Shown: piece by piece, positions 41,029 through 49,745 of the stretch
Numbering within the stretch: position 1 is the stretch's first letter
Layout: the number at the start of each line of letters is the position of its first letter
Source: Lachnospiraceae bacterium
GTDB taxonomy: Bacteria; Bacillota; Clostridia; Lachnospirales; Lachnospiraceae
Reading direction: 5' to 3'
Length of the DNA stretch: 50,570 bases
Assembly: GCA_017938405.1 (NCBI GenBank)
Contig: JAGBBP010000043.1
Location: 1-50,570, forward strand
Made by a program: the position numbers and the translations under genes
The notes under the pieces: generated by a model
What the model was told of the DNA's origin: nothing
The model's database searches: none
Seen by the model: the letters and a program-made list of their open reading frames with translations, nothing else

Positions 41029-43317
41029 TTACTTGTCCAATAGAAAATACCTTTCCTCAAATTCTTCCACCGACATCGGCTTCGCAAAATAATACCCTTG
41101 GAACATATCGCACCCGATTTCCGATAAAAACTTCACCTGTTCCTCACTTTCCACACCCTCTGTAATTACCGGCATTCCCAACTGGTTGGAAAGTCCGATT
41201 ACCATCTGCAAAATCTTTTTACTGCGGTCTTCATCCTTCGCTTTTTTCAAAAATGCCATATCGATTTTCAAAATATCCACATGAATATCCTTTAGCATAT
41301 TTAAGGAAGAATAGCCGCTGCCGAAATCGTCCATTTCTACCACAAAACCATTTTTACGCAACCGGGTAATCAACTCTACCTGCCGGTTGAAATCCAGTAC
41401 AATGGCCGTTTCCGTGATTTCCAGCTTTAAATTCTTCGGCTCGATGTCGTATTTTTCCACCAAATCAATAAAGGTATGGAACACATTTAAAAAGTAAAAG
41501 TCCCGTGGAGAAATATTGACGGAAATATACACATCATCCCTTCCCATCTCCTTCCAGGCCTTCAACTGCTTACAGGCCTGCTCCCACACAAACCGGTCAA
41601 TATCGGAAATCAAACCGTTTCGTTCAAACACCGGAATAAACTCGCCCGGTGAAATCCAGCCCTTTTCCGGATGACACCAGCGTACCAATGCCTCGGCACC
41701 CAGCAAAGAACCGTCCACGGTGGTCTGCGGTTGTAAAAACATCTTTATCTGTCCGTGTTCCAATGCCTTATCAAAATCCTTAATCAATTCCTGTTCCCGT
41801 ACAATCTCGGCACGCAATTTCTCATCATAATAGGCAATTCGTTTGTGATAATCTTCTTTAATCGTATTAATTGCCATCCGGGCCCGGTCACACATCACAG
41901 ACACCGGCAAATCCCGCTCCGTCACTTCGTAAATACCGATATGACTGACCACCGGAAAAGAAAATGCCTTGTCAATGCCGTGCAGAAAATCCTTACTCTT
42001 CTGATTCCGGAAAAACAGCTCATTATAATTTCCCTTCGGCATCAAAATCGCAAATACATCACTGCCGATACGTCCGGTTACTACTGCACCCTTAAGTTCT
42101 TCCTTTAACATCCGGGCCGCATTCCGCAATATCTGATCACCGATTTGAGTTCCGAAAGAATCATTGATGATTTTGAACTCCTTGATATCCGTACAAATCA
42201 CATAAAACTCTGTCTCCGGATACCGTTCTATATACCGCTTTGCCACTTCGCAAAAATACTCTTTGTTGTACAAACCCGTCAGACTGTCATGGGTTGCCAG
42301 ATATTGCTCCTTCTTTAGATTATTAATTTCTTCCGTCTGATCCTGAATTACAAAATAACCACCCTGTAAAAGATTCTTATCGTCCACCATGCGTTGTAAC
42401 TGAATCTTTAAAATTACTTCCTCATCGCCCCGGTAGAAAAACTGCTCTTCGATAAAAGCTTCTTCCTCATTTAAATACCGTGCCTGACACCATTCCTCCA
42501 ACGTCTCGTCACCGGTATTTCTCGGTGCCGTTTCCGGATTTAACAATGCATCTGCATAGGTATTACTGTATAATCTTTTTCCGTCCGTATCCAATACAAA
42601 CACTGCCACCGTCATATCCTTCGTTACCTGAAACAGCATCTTCTGTAACAGCTTTTGAGGCGTATAAACGAAGGCACAATAGTAAATGCCGATTGCTTCC
42701 ACCACATAACCGATTACGGAAATATCCACAGCGGAAGTCACCGTAAACACATTAATAATCATCAGGGCTGTTGTCATCGCCGCAATGGTCAGATACTTTT
42801 TCCGATAAAACACCGGTGCCGTAAAAGTACCGTAAAACAACGCAATCAAACTAAAAACAACCAGCAAAACATTGATGGCATAATGCCCAAAAAAGAACGG
42901 CGATATCGTAAGCTCCCAATATGCCTCCCCGCCAAACAATTCCACCGGACGCAAATCGTACATAAAACGATTGAAATTATTCAAAAGAACAAGAAGCGAA
43001 TCTACCGCCAACACCGGTAACATAATCCACCGTTTCACGTAACGACGAAAGTCAACCCCGATATACCCAATGGAAAAGCGTAACAAATAGTACAGCATCC
43101 AGTCCGATGCCACAAAATACATACTGTACGCAAAAAGACAGACCCTTTCAAAATTTGTCACCAAAGATATCAGATTAAACAGTACAATAACCCAACCGAA
43201 AAACAACGTCTGTCCTACGGTCCTTGCAAGCACCTTCTCCTCTTTCCGCGTTTTATAAATGTAAAACCCGATTACAAGTAACGCCAGGGTAAGGATTGCC
43301 GCCAATAACAATTTCAT
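41029..43317 (-). CDS. Membrane GGDEF-EAL protein, probable c-di-GMP phosphodiesterase
   Basis: 762 residues. The N-terminal 220 residues have seven TMs (a 7TM sensor of the histidine-kinase type). A PAS-like region follows (FVLDTDGKRLYSNTYADALL). The GGDEF domain (from about 340) begins HDSLTGLYNKEYF, but its active-site loop reads GRIGSDVFAIL (about residue 413), so GGDEF is degenerate. The EAL domain is intact: GAEALVRW (about 539-546), LKLEITETAI, MDDFGSGYSSLNML, DILKIDMAFL and TEGVESEEQ. It should break down c-di-GMP and so favour motility, fitting the flagellar operon nearby. Confidence 0.88.
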   Translation of the reverse strand: MKLLLAAILTLALLVIGFYIYKTRKEEKVLARTVGQTLFFGWVIVLFNLISLVTNFERVCLFAYSMYFVASDWMLYYLLRFSIGYIGVDFRRYVKRWIMLPVLAVDSLLVLLNNFNRFMYDLRPVELFGGEAYWELTISPFFFGHYAINVLLVVFSLIALFYGTFTAPVFYRKKYLTIAAMTTALMIINVFTVTSAVDISVIGYVVEAIGIYYCAFVYTPQKLLQKMLFQVTKDMTVAVFVLDTDGKRLYSNTYADALLNPETAPRNTGDETLEEWCQARYLNEEEAFIEEQFFYRGDEEVILKIQLQRMVDDKNLLQGGYFVIQDQTEEINNLKKEQYLATHDSLTGLYNKEYFCEVAKRYIERYPETEFYVICTDIKEFKIINDSFGTQIGDQILRNAARMLKEELKGAVVTGRIGSDVFAILMPKGNYNELFFRNQKSKDFLHGIDKAFSFPVVSHIGIYEVTERDLPVSVMCDRARMAINTIKEDYHKRIAYYDEKLRAEIVREQELIKDFDKALEHGQIKMFLQPQTTVDGSLLGAEALVRWCHPEKGWISPGEFIPVFERNGLISDIDRFVWEQACKQLKAWKEMGRDDVYISVNISPRDFYFLNVFHTFIDLVEKYDIEPKNLKLEITETAIVLDFNRQVELITRLRKNGFVVEMDDFGSGYSSLNMLKDIHVDILKIDMAFLKKAKDEDRSKKILQMVIGLSNQLGMPVITEGVESEEQVKFLSEIGCDMFQGYYFAKPMSVEEFEERYFLLDK

Positions 43318-43566
43318 ACTATCACCACATTTCCATCTATAAACTGTTTTTTTTGTCTTATTCTAATTTTACCATACATTTATCGATAAATCCAGCTTTT
43401 TCTTCATTTTATGCATTCAAATTTTACGTAAAACCATATATTGTATATACATTAGAAGTAGCCACAATACAGCATTTCTTCCCTTCTATACTCCTCCCTA
43501 TTCTGCTTACTATACCGAATTACCCTTTTCAAGATTTACCTCGTTAAAATTTTTTTTAAAATTCTA

Positions 43567-43596
43567 TTGACATTTATTTTCTTTTTATGGTATGAT
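43567..43596 (+). promoter_or_regulatory. Sigma-A promoter of the structured leader RNA
   Basis: TTGACA (43567-43572), 18-nt spacer, TATGAT (43591-43596). Start near 43603. The stretch 43318-43566 upstream is AT-rich and holds nothing else that I can identify. Confidence 0.8.
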
Positions 43597-43602
43597 TGCA
43601 AT

Positions 43603-43908
43603 TACTTTGGAAGGATGTTACAGAGCCTTTCCGAGCAATTCTTGGGACCACTCCTTTGGAGTTGAGGCCATACGGACAGCCGGGTCCACTGCCGATTGGC
43701 AACGAAAGTTGCCTTATTGATTGAGTTAAAAGCTCAAATTTTATAAGTTGGTTACTTCATAACCGAAATTGCGTTTTGTGACGCAGACTTGTGAAACGGT
43801 CAATAAGAGTAGTAAAAGTGATTGCTATATAGACTCTGATCATCCCGAATCCAGATACCTAATACTTCCACGTACCGGAGCCATCCGGTATTCTATATCT
43901 TTTTTTGT
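43603..43908 (+). ncRNA. Highly structured RNA of unknown family upstream of the polyamine operon
   Basis: Pairings seen: closing stem TGGAA (43608-43612)/TTCCA (43866-43870) and GGATG (43613-43617)/CATCC (43841-43845); GGACC/GGTCC (43645/43683); ACTCC-TTT-GGAGT (43650-43662); GGCAAC-GAAA-GTTGCC (43698-43713); junction stem CTTATTGA/TCAATAAG (43713-43720/43800-43807) enclosing TTGAG/CTCAA, GGTTA/TAACC and TGCGT/ACGCA hairpins; GAGT/ACTC (43807/43833). A TACCGGA/TCCGGTA hairpin and a T-run (43900-43907) end it. No protein-coding ORF with an SD is present. It lacks the hallmark sequences of RNase P, tmRNA, SRP RNA, T-box and the common riboswitches that I can recall. Confidence 0.75.
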
Positions 43909-43933
43909 GTGGTTGTAGTTTATTACTTTAATC

Positions 43934-43989
43934 GGGTAACGTATTATCGCAAGCTGTGTTTTTACGCAACTTGCGATTTTCTTTTACCC
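43934..43989 (+). promoter_or_regulatory. Nested attenuator-like hairpin before speA
   Basis: Inner stem ATCGCAAG (43946-43953) / CTTGCGAT (43970-43977) followed by TTTCTTTT; outer arms GGGTAA (43934-43939) and TTACCC (43984-43989) can close it. It sits 23 bp before the speA start, so it may terminate transcription or mask the SD (AAAGGAG). Confidence 0.6.
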
Positions 43990-44012
43990 ACCACGCCAAA
44001 GGAGATTCCACT

Positions 44013-45500
44013 ATGAACCAATCCACTCTTAAAAATAAATTAGACCAGACCAAAGCGCCGATTTACGAAGCCCTGGAGCAGTTTCGCAATCGTCGCGTCG
44101 TTCCTTTCGACGTACCGGGCCACAAAAGAGGCCGCGGAAACCCGGAGTTAACCGCATTCTTAGGAGAGCAATGTGTTTCCATTGACGTCAACAGCATGAA
44201 ACCTCTCGATAATCTCTGCCACCCGATTTCCGTAATCAGAGAAGCGGAAGAACTGGCAGCGGATGCCTTCGGTGCAGCCCACGCATTTCTTATGGTGGGC
44301 GGTACCACCAGTGCGGTGCAAAGCATGGTACTGACCGCTTGTAAACGGGGTGACGAAATCATTCTGCCTCGTAACGTTCATAGAAGTGTCATTAACGCTC
44401 TGGTGCTTTGCGGTGCCGTTCCGGTGTATGTAAACCCGGAAGTAGACCACCGTCTCGGTATTTCTCTGGGCATGAAGCTGGAACAGGTGGAGCGGGCCAT
44501 TAAGGAGCATCCGAATGCAGTGGCGGTACTGGTAAACAACCCCACCTACTACGGCATCTGCTCCGACCTGCGGGGCATTGTAAAGCTGGCTCACGAACAC
44601 AACATGCTTTGTCTTGCGGACGAGGCCCACGGTACTCACTTTTATTTCGGAAAAGACCTTCCGGTATCCGCCATGGAAGCCGGTGCGGATATGGCCTCCG
44701 TGTCCATGCACAAAAGCGGCGGCAGCCTGACCCAGTCCAGCTTTTTACTGGCGGGACCGAACATCAACGAAGGTTACGTGCGCCAGATTATCAACCTGAC
44801 CCAGACCACCTCCGGCAGTTACCTGCTTATGAGCAGTCTGGACATCTCCCGCAGAAATCTTGCCCTTCGGGGAGAGAAGGTATTCGAACAGGTACGGAAA
44901 ATTGCGGAATATGCCCGCACGGAAATCAATTCCATCGGCGGTTATTACGCCTTCGGACAGGAGCTGATTAACGGGGATTCCATTTATGATTTTGACCCGA
45001 TTAAATTAAGTGTACATACCCTTGATATCGGTCTTGCGGGCATCGAAGTATACGACATGCTCCGGGACGATTACGACATCCAGATTGAGTTCGGTGACAT
45101 CGGAAATATTCTGGCTTACCTGTCCATCGGCGACCGCACCCAGGAGATTGAGCGTCTTGTAAGTGCCTTGGCGGAAATCCGCCGTTGCTGCCAGAGAGAC
45201 AAAACCGGTATGCTGACCCAGGAATACATCCCGCCGCAGGTGGTGGCAAGTCCGCAGGAGGCTTTCTATGCACCGAAGGAAAGCCGCCCGATTATGGAGA
45301 CGGAAGGCATGGTCTGTAGCGAGTTTGTCATGTGTTACCCTCCGGGAATCCCGATTCTGGCACCGGGCGAAAAAATCACAAAGGACATTTTGGAATACAT
45401 CCGCTACGCCAAGGAAAAGGGCTGCAGCATGACCGGCCCGGAAGACCCGGAAATCGAGCATTTGAATGTGCTGGCGGAAGTAACAAATAAAACATACTAA
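44013..45500 (+). CDS. speA: Arginine/lysine/ornithine decarboxylase-type enzyme, probably arginine decarboxylase
   Basis: 495 residues from the ATG at 44013 (SD AAAGGAG); the frame opens earlier at 43956 but inside the hairpin. PLP fold-type I Orn/Lys/Arg decarboxylase motifs: VPFDVPGHKRGRGNPE, MVGGTTSAVQSMVLTACK, ADEAHGTHFYF and SMHKSGGSLTQSS with the PLP lysine near residue 234. The following agmatinase gene points to arginine as substrate, giving agmatine. The short N-terminus (no wing domain) is as in Bacillus SpeA. First gene of the operon. Confidence 0.9.
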   Translation: MNQSTLKNKLDQTKAPIYEALEQFRNRRVVPFDVPGHKRGRGNPELTAFLGEQCVSIDVNSMKPLDNLCHPISVIREAEELAADAFGAAHAFLMVGGTTSAVQSMVLTACKRGDEIILPRNVHRSVINALVLCGAVPVYVNPEVDHRLGISLGMKLEQVERAIKEHPNAVAVLVNNPTYYGICSDLRGIVKLAHEHNMLCLADEAHGTHFYFGKDLPVSAMEAGADMASVSMHKSGGSLTQSSFLLAGPNINEGYVRQIINLTQTTSGSYLLMSSLDISRRNLALRGEKVFEQVRKIAEYARTEINSIGGYYAFGQELINGDSIYDFDPIKLSVHTLDIGLAGIEVYDMLRDDYDIQIEFGDIGNILAYLSIGDRTQEIERLVSALAEIRRCCQRDKTGMLTQEYIPPQVVASPQEAFYAPKESRPIMETEGMVCSEFVMCYPPGIPILAPGEKITKDILEYIRYAKEKGCSMTGPEDPEIEHLNVLAEVTNKTY

Positions 45501-45513
45501 GAGGGAGGACGCC

Positions 45514-46368
45514 ATGGACTTATGGTTCAGTGAAAAACATACCCCGGACGTAAAACTCAGCATCCGGATAAAAAAGCAACTGTTTTGCAGTGAAAGCGAT
45601 TACCAGAGAATCGACATTTTTGACAGCGAAGAATTCGGCCGCATCCTTTCTCTGGACGGCAATATCATGTTAACCGAGCGGGACGCATTTATTTATAACG
45701 AAATGATTGTCCATGTACCCATGGCGGTACATCCGTGCATCGAAAAGGTACTGGTTATCGGTGCGGGAGACGGCGGTGTCGTAAAAGAACTGACCCGTTA
45801 TGAACGGTTAAAGCACATTGATCTGGTAGAAATGGACCCCATGGTGGTGGAAGCCTGCCGCCAGTATTTGCCGGGCAATACCTGCCAGTTGGATGACCGC
45901 CGGGTAAACATTCATTATGAAAATGCCTTAAAGTTCATCCGCTACTGCGAAAACGAATACGACCTGATTATCGTGGACTCCAACGACCCTTACGGTCCGT
46001 CGGAGGGCCTGTTTACCAAAGAGTTCTACGGAAACTGCTTCAAAGCACTTCGTGAAGACGGCATTATGGTAAACCAGCAAGGCAGCCCGTTCTACAAACA
46101 GGATGCGGATGCCATGCAGCGCAGTCACCAGCGTATCGTGGCTACCTTCCCCATCAGCCGGGTATATCAGGCCCACATTCCAACCTATGCGGCGGGCTAC
46201 TGGCTCTTCGGCTTTGCCAGCAAGAAATACCATCCGTTAGACGACCTAAACGCTGACAGTTGGAACAAGCTGCAACTTCGGACGAAATATTACACGACGA
46301 ACTTACATAAAGGTGCGTTCTACCTGCCGGCATTCTTAGAGGAAATGCTGGAGGCGGTAGAACAATAA
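45514..46368 (+). CDS. speE: Spermidine synthase (polyamine aminopropyltransferase)
   Basis: 284 residues; SD AGGGAGGA, 13 bp after speA. N-terminal beta domain (DLWFSEKHTPDVKLSIRI) then the Rossmann part with VLVIGAGDGGVVKELTRY (decarboxylated-SAM site), DLVEMDPMVVEACRQYLP and IIVDSNDPYGPSEGLF carrying the catalytic Asp. It transfers an aminopropyl group from decarboxylated SAM to putrescine (or agmatine in some bacteria). No SAM decarboxylase (speD) is in this window, which matters because the same operon encodes a second, SAM-independent route. Confidence 0.92.
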   Translation: MDLWFSEKHTPDVKLSIRIKKQLFCSESDYQRIDIFDSEEFGRILSLDGNIMLTERDAFIYNEMIVHVPMAVHPCIEKVLVIGAGDGGVVKELTRYERLKHIDLVEMDPMVVEACRQYLPGNTCQLDDRRVNIHYENALKFIRYCENEYDLIIVDSNDPYGPSEGLFTKEFYGNCFKALREDGIMVNQQGSPFYKQDADAMQRSHQRIVATFPISRVYQAHIPTYAAGYWLFGFASKKYHPLDDLNADSWNKLQLRTKYYTTNLHKGAFYLPAFLEEMLEAVEQ

Positions 46369-46378
46369 GGAGGGCCCT

Positions 46379-47242
46379 ATGAATAAAAACATTGAAACCT
46401 TTCTCGGCTGTGATGCCGAGTACGAGGACGCTTCCCTCGTCCTCTTCGGTGCTCCCTTTGACAGCACCACCAGCTACCGCCCGGGGACCCGGTACGGCTC
46501 CTCTGCCATACGGCACGAGAGCTTCGGTCTGGAAACCTACAGCCCGTATCAGGACGAGGATTTGACCGACTATGCAGTGTTTGACGCCGGAGATTTGGAG
46601 CTTTGCTTCGGTTCTGCGGAAGTAGCTCTCACGGATATTGAAGCCACTGCAAAAGAGATTTTAAGTGACAATAAATTCCCGTTACTTTTGGGCGGCGAAC
46701 ATTTAGTAACCCTGGGAGCCTTCCGTGCCACACTGGAAAAATACCCTGACCTTCACGTCATCCACTTTGATGCTCACACAGATTTGCGGGATGATTACTT
46801 AGGCGCGAAACTCAGTCATGCCTGCGTGATTCGCCGTTGCCACGACCTTATCGGAGACGGCAGGATACACCAGTTTTGCATCCGCAGCGGGGAACGGGAG
46901 GAATTCCGGTTTGCCAAGGAGCACACCGACTTACATACGTTTAACTTTAACGGTTTGAAGGAAGCTGTGGAGTCTATCGGCGACGCTCCGATTTACTTTA
47001 CCATCGATCTAGACTGTCTGGATCCGTCCGCGTTTCCGGGCACCGGCACGCCGGAGGCCGGAGGCGTCAGCTTTACAGAGCTTTTGGAGGCCATTGAGAC
47101 GGTTTGCAAAGCAAATGTAGTGGCAGCAGATGTCAACGAATTAAGCCCCATGTTGGATGCCAGCGGAGCCAGCACCGCACTGGCCTGTAAGGTGGTAAGA
47201 GAGTTGATGTTGGCGTTGTTAAAAAAGGAGGATAAAAAATGA
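46379..47242 (+). CDS. speB: Agmatinase-family ureohydrolase
   Basis: 287 residues; SD AAGGAGGG. Ureohydrolase metal motifs: LLGGEHLVTLGA, HVIHFDAHTDLRDDYLG (about residues 124-140) and YFTIDLDCLDPSAFPGTGTPE (in two parts, about 205 on). These bind the two manganese ions. It should hydrolyse agmatine to putrescine and urea. Acting instead on an aminopropylagmatine-type intermediate is possible given the neighbours. Its stop overlaps the next start as ATGA. Confidence 0.92.
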   Translation: MNKNIETFLGCDAEYEDASLVLFGAPFDSTTSYRPGTRYGSSAIRHESFGLETYSPYQDEDLTDYAVFDAGDLELCFGSAEVALTDIEATAKEILSDNKFPLLLGGEHLVTLGAFRATLEKYPDLHVIHFDAHTDLRDDYLGAKLSHACVIRRCHDLIGDGRIHQFCIRSGEREEFRFAKEHTDLHTFNFNGLKEAVESIGDAPIYFTIDLDCLDPSAFPGTGTPEAGGVSFTELLEAIETVCKANVVAADVNELSPMLDASGASTALACKVVRELMLALLKKEDKK

Positions 47243-48498
47243 GCAGAGTATTGATTATCGGCTGCGGCGGCGTAGCATCCGTAGCAATTCAAAAATGTTG
47301 TCAGGTAAGTGAAGTATTTACCGAGATTTGTATTGCCAGCAGAACCAAGTCTAAGTGTGACGCGTTGGCAGAAAAGTTAAAAGATAAGACCGCAACAAAA
47401 ATCACCACCGCGCAGGTAGACGCGGACAAGACCGAGGAGGTCATTGCCCTTATCAACTCCTACAAGCCGGATTTGGTCATGAACATTGCGCTTCCATATC
47501 AGGATTTGACCATTATGGATGCCTGCCTTGCCTGCGGCGTCAACTACATGGACACCGCAAACTACGAACCGGAAAACATCGACGACCCGCAGTGGCGTGC
47601 CATTTACGACAAGCGTTGCAAGGAAGAAGGCTTCTCCGCTTACTTTGACTACTCCTGGCAGTGGGCTTATCAGGAAAAATTTAAGGCAGCAGGCCTTACC
47701 GCACTTCTGGGCTCCGGTTTTGACCCGGGCGTTACCCAGGCATACTGCGCTTATGCGTTAAAGCATGAGTTTGACGAAATCGACACCATTGATATCTTAG
47801 ACTGCAACGGCGGCGATCACGGCTATCCGTTTGCCACCAACTTTAACCCGGAAATCAACCTCCGGGAAGTATCCGCACCGGGAAGTTACTGGGAAAACGG
47901 CAAGTGGATTGAGATTCCGGCCATGAGCATCAAAAGAGAATACGACTTTGCGGAAGTGGGTCAGAAAGATATGTACCTTTTGCACCATGAAGAAATCGAA
48001 TCCCTGGCAAAGAATATTCCGGGCGTAAAGCGCATCCGCTTCTTTATGACCTTCGGCCAGAGCTACCTGACCCATATGAAGTGCTTGGAAAACGTAGGTA
48101 TGCTTTCCACCACCCCTATCATGTACGAGGGCAGGGAAATCGTTCCGATTCAGTTCTTAAAGGCCCTGCTTCCGGACCCGGCTACCTTAGGCCCGCGTAC
48201 CAAGGGTAAGACAAACATCGGCTGTATCTTCACCGGTAAGAAAGACGGCAAGGAAAAGACTTACTACATCTACAACGTATGCGACCACGAGGAATGCTAC
48301 AAAGAGGTAGAGTCCCAGGCCATCTCCTACACCACCGGCGTACCGGCCATGTGCGGTGCATTAATGCTTCTCACCGGCAAGTGGAACAAACCGGGTGTCT
48401 ACACCGTGGAAGAATTTGATCCGGACCCGTACATCGAGGCACTGGACAAATACGGCCTGCCGCATCAGGAGAGCTACCATCCGGTGTTGGTGAAGTAA
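47239..48498 (+). CDS. Carboxynorspermidine/carboxyspermidine dehydrogenase (saccharopine dehydrogenase family)
   Basis: 419 residues; SD AAAGGAGG. The Rossmann start VLIIGCGGVASVAIQKC binds NADPH. YMDTANYEPENIDDPQW and LLGSGFDPGVTQAYCAYALK are typical of the CASDH/CANSDH branch of Lys1-like proteins. It condenses aspartate semialdehyde with a diamine and reduces the imine to a carboxylated triamine. Together with the next gene it makes spermidine without SAM. It is translationally coupled to speB. Confidence 0.9.
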   Translation: MSRVLIIGCGGVASVAIQKCCQVSEVFTEICIASRTKSKCDALAEKLKDKTATKITTAQVDADKTEEVIALINSYKPDLVMNIALPYQDLTIMDACLACGVNYMDTANYEPENIDDPQWRAIYDKRCKEEGFSAYFDYSWQWAYQEKFKAAGLTALLGSGFDPGVTQAYCAYALKHEFDEIDTIDILDCNGGDHGYPFATNFNPEINLREVSAPGSYWENGKWIEIPAMSIKREYDFAEVGQKDMYLLHHEEIESLAKNIPGVKRIRFFMTFGQSYLTHMKCLENVGMLSTTPIMYEGREIVPIQFLKALLPDPATLGPRTKGKTNIGCIFTGKKDGKEKTYYIYNVCDHEECYKEVESQAISYTTGVPAMCGALMLLTGKWNKPGVYTVEEFDPDPYIEALDKYGLPHQESYHPVLVK

Positions 48499-48499
48499 T

Positions 48500-49678
48500 A
48501 TGAATCACACATCCATTCAGACCCGTTTGCTTACTTCCGGTCTCCCGACCCCATGTTACATTATCGACGAGGCCAAGCTAATGGCAAACGGACAGATATT
48601 AAAAGAAATTCAGGACGAGACCGGCTGTAAAATTCTGCTGGCACAAAAGGCCTTTTCCAACTATGACCTGTATCCGGTCCTGGCGCCCTACCTTGCGGGA
48701 ACCGAGGCCAGCGGACTTTTCGAGGCCCGCCTGGGTGCGGAAGAAATGCCAGGTAAAGAGTGTCACGTTTTTTGTGCTGCCTATCGGGAAGAGGACTTTG
48801 AGGAATTGCTTTTGTATGCGGATCATATTGTATTTAACAGTCCGACCCAGCTGAAAAAGTTTGGCATCCGTGCAAAAAACGCCGGAAAAGAAATCGGACT
48901 TCGTATCAATCCGGAATGCTCCACCCAGGAAGGCCATGCCATTTATGACCCATGCGCTCCGGGCAGCCGCTTAGGCACGACTTTCGCTCAGTGGCAACGG
49001 GACATGACACCGGAATATATCGCACTTCTGGACGGATTGCACTTCCATACCCTGTGCGAGCAGGACTCTGATGCACTGGAAGTGACTTTACAGGCCGTAG
49101 AAGAAAAATTCGGATTTTTTCTGGGAAAAATGAAATGGCTCAACATGGGCGGCGGGCACCATATCACCCGTCCGGACTATGACAGAGAACGCCTGAAGAA
49201 ATGTATTTGTCATATGCGGGATACTTACAGCTTGGAGATTTACCTGGAACCGGGCGAAGCGGTAGCTTTGAATGCAGGCTACCTTCTTACCCGGGTACTG
49301 GATGTGGTACAAAACGGTGACACCACCATTGCCATCCACGACATGTCTCCGGCCTGTCATACCCCGGATGTGATTGAAATGCCTTACCGTCCGCCGCTTT
49401 ATTCCTCCGGGGAAGCCGGTGAAAAACAACATACCTACCGCCTGGCAGGACCAACCTGTCTCGCCGGAGACGTGGTGGGTGACTACAGTTTTGATACGCC
49501 GCTTTATGAAGGAGACTTTCTGCTGTACGAGGATATGGCCATTTATTCCACCTGCAAAAACAACACCTTTAACGGTATTCCGCTTCCGGATATTTGGGAA
49601 GCAAAATGCGACAGCTCATACCGGCTCCTTGCACGGTTCGGATATGAAGATTTTAAATATCGGTTGGGAAGAAAGTAA
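48500..49678 (+). CDS. nspC: Carboxynorspermidine/carboxyspermidine decarboxylase
   Basis: 392 residues starting one base after the dehydrogenase stop. Alanine-racemase-fold PLP decarboxylase: PCYIIDEAKLMANGQIL at the N-terminus, ILLAQKAFSNYDLYP with the PLP lysine near residue 50, WLNMGGGHHITRPDYD, LEPGEAVALNAGYL, and GPTCLAGDVVGDY with the active-site Cys. This matches NspC and is shorter than DAP decarboxylases. It completes the aspartate-semialdehyde route to spermidine. Terminator follows. Confidence 0.93.
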   Translation: MNHTSIQTRLLTSGLPTPCYIIDEAKLMANGQILKEIQDETGCKILLAQKAFSNYDLYPVLAPYLAGTEASGLFEARLGAEEMPGKECHVFCAAYREEDFEELLLYADHIVFNSPTQLKKFGIRAKNAGKEIGLRINPECSTQEGHAIYDPCAPGSRLGTTFAQWQRDMTPEYIALLDGLHFHTLCEQDSDALEVTLQAVEEKFGFFLGKMKWLNMGGGHHITRPDYDRERLKKCICHMRDTYSLEIYLEPGEAVALNAGYLLTRVLDVVQNGDTTIAIHDMSPACHTPDVIEMPYRPPLYSSGEAGEKQHTYRLAGPTCLAGDVVGDYSFDTPLYEGDFLLYEDMAIYSTCKNNTFNGIPLPDIWEAKCDSSYRLLARFGYEDFKYRLGRK

Positions 49679-49690
49679 AATTGAAAAAAC

Positions 49691-49728
49691 CGCCGTGGGT
49701 ATATGAAGATGCCCATGGCGATTTTCTT
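49691..49728 (+). terminator. Terminator of the polyamine operon
   Basis: CGCC-G-TGGG / CCCA-T-GGCG stem with a 12-base loop, followed by ATTTTCTTAC. Confidence 0.75.
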
Positions 49729-49745
49729 ACTCTTTTCAATAAATC

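Noticed and set aside
43603..43908. RNase P RNA, tmRNA, SRP RNA, 6S RNA, cobalamin or c-di-GMP riboswitch
   Set aside because: None of the hallmark strings is present (such as GAGGAAAGTCC, the SRP GGAAG/GCAGC loops, the tmRNA tag frame or the B12 box), and the fold differs.
43956..44012. Upstream in-frame extension of speA
   Set aside because: It starts inside the hairpin with no SD; the ATG at 44013 has AAAGGAG and aligns with the normal family start.
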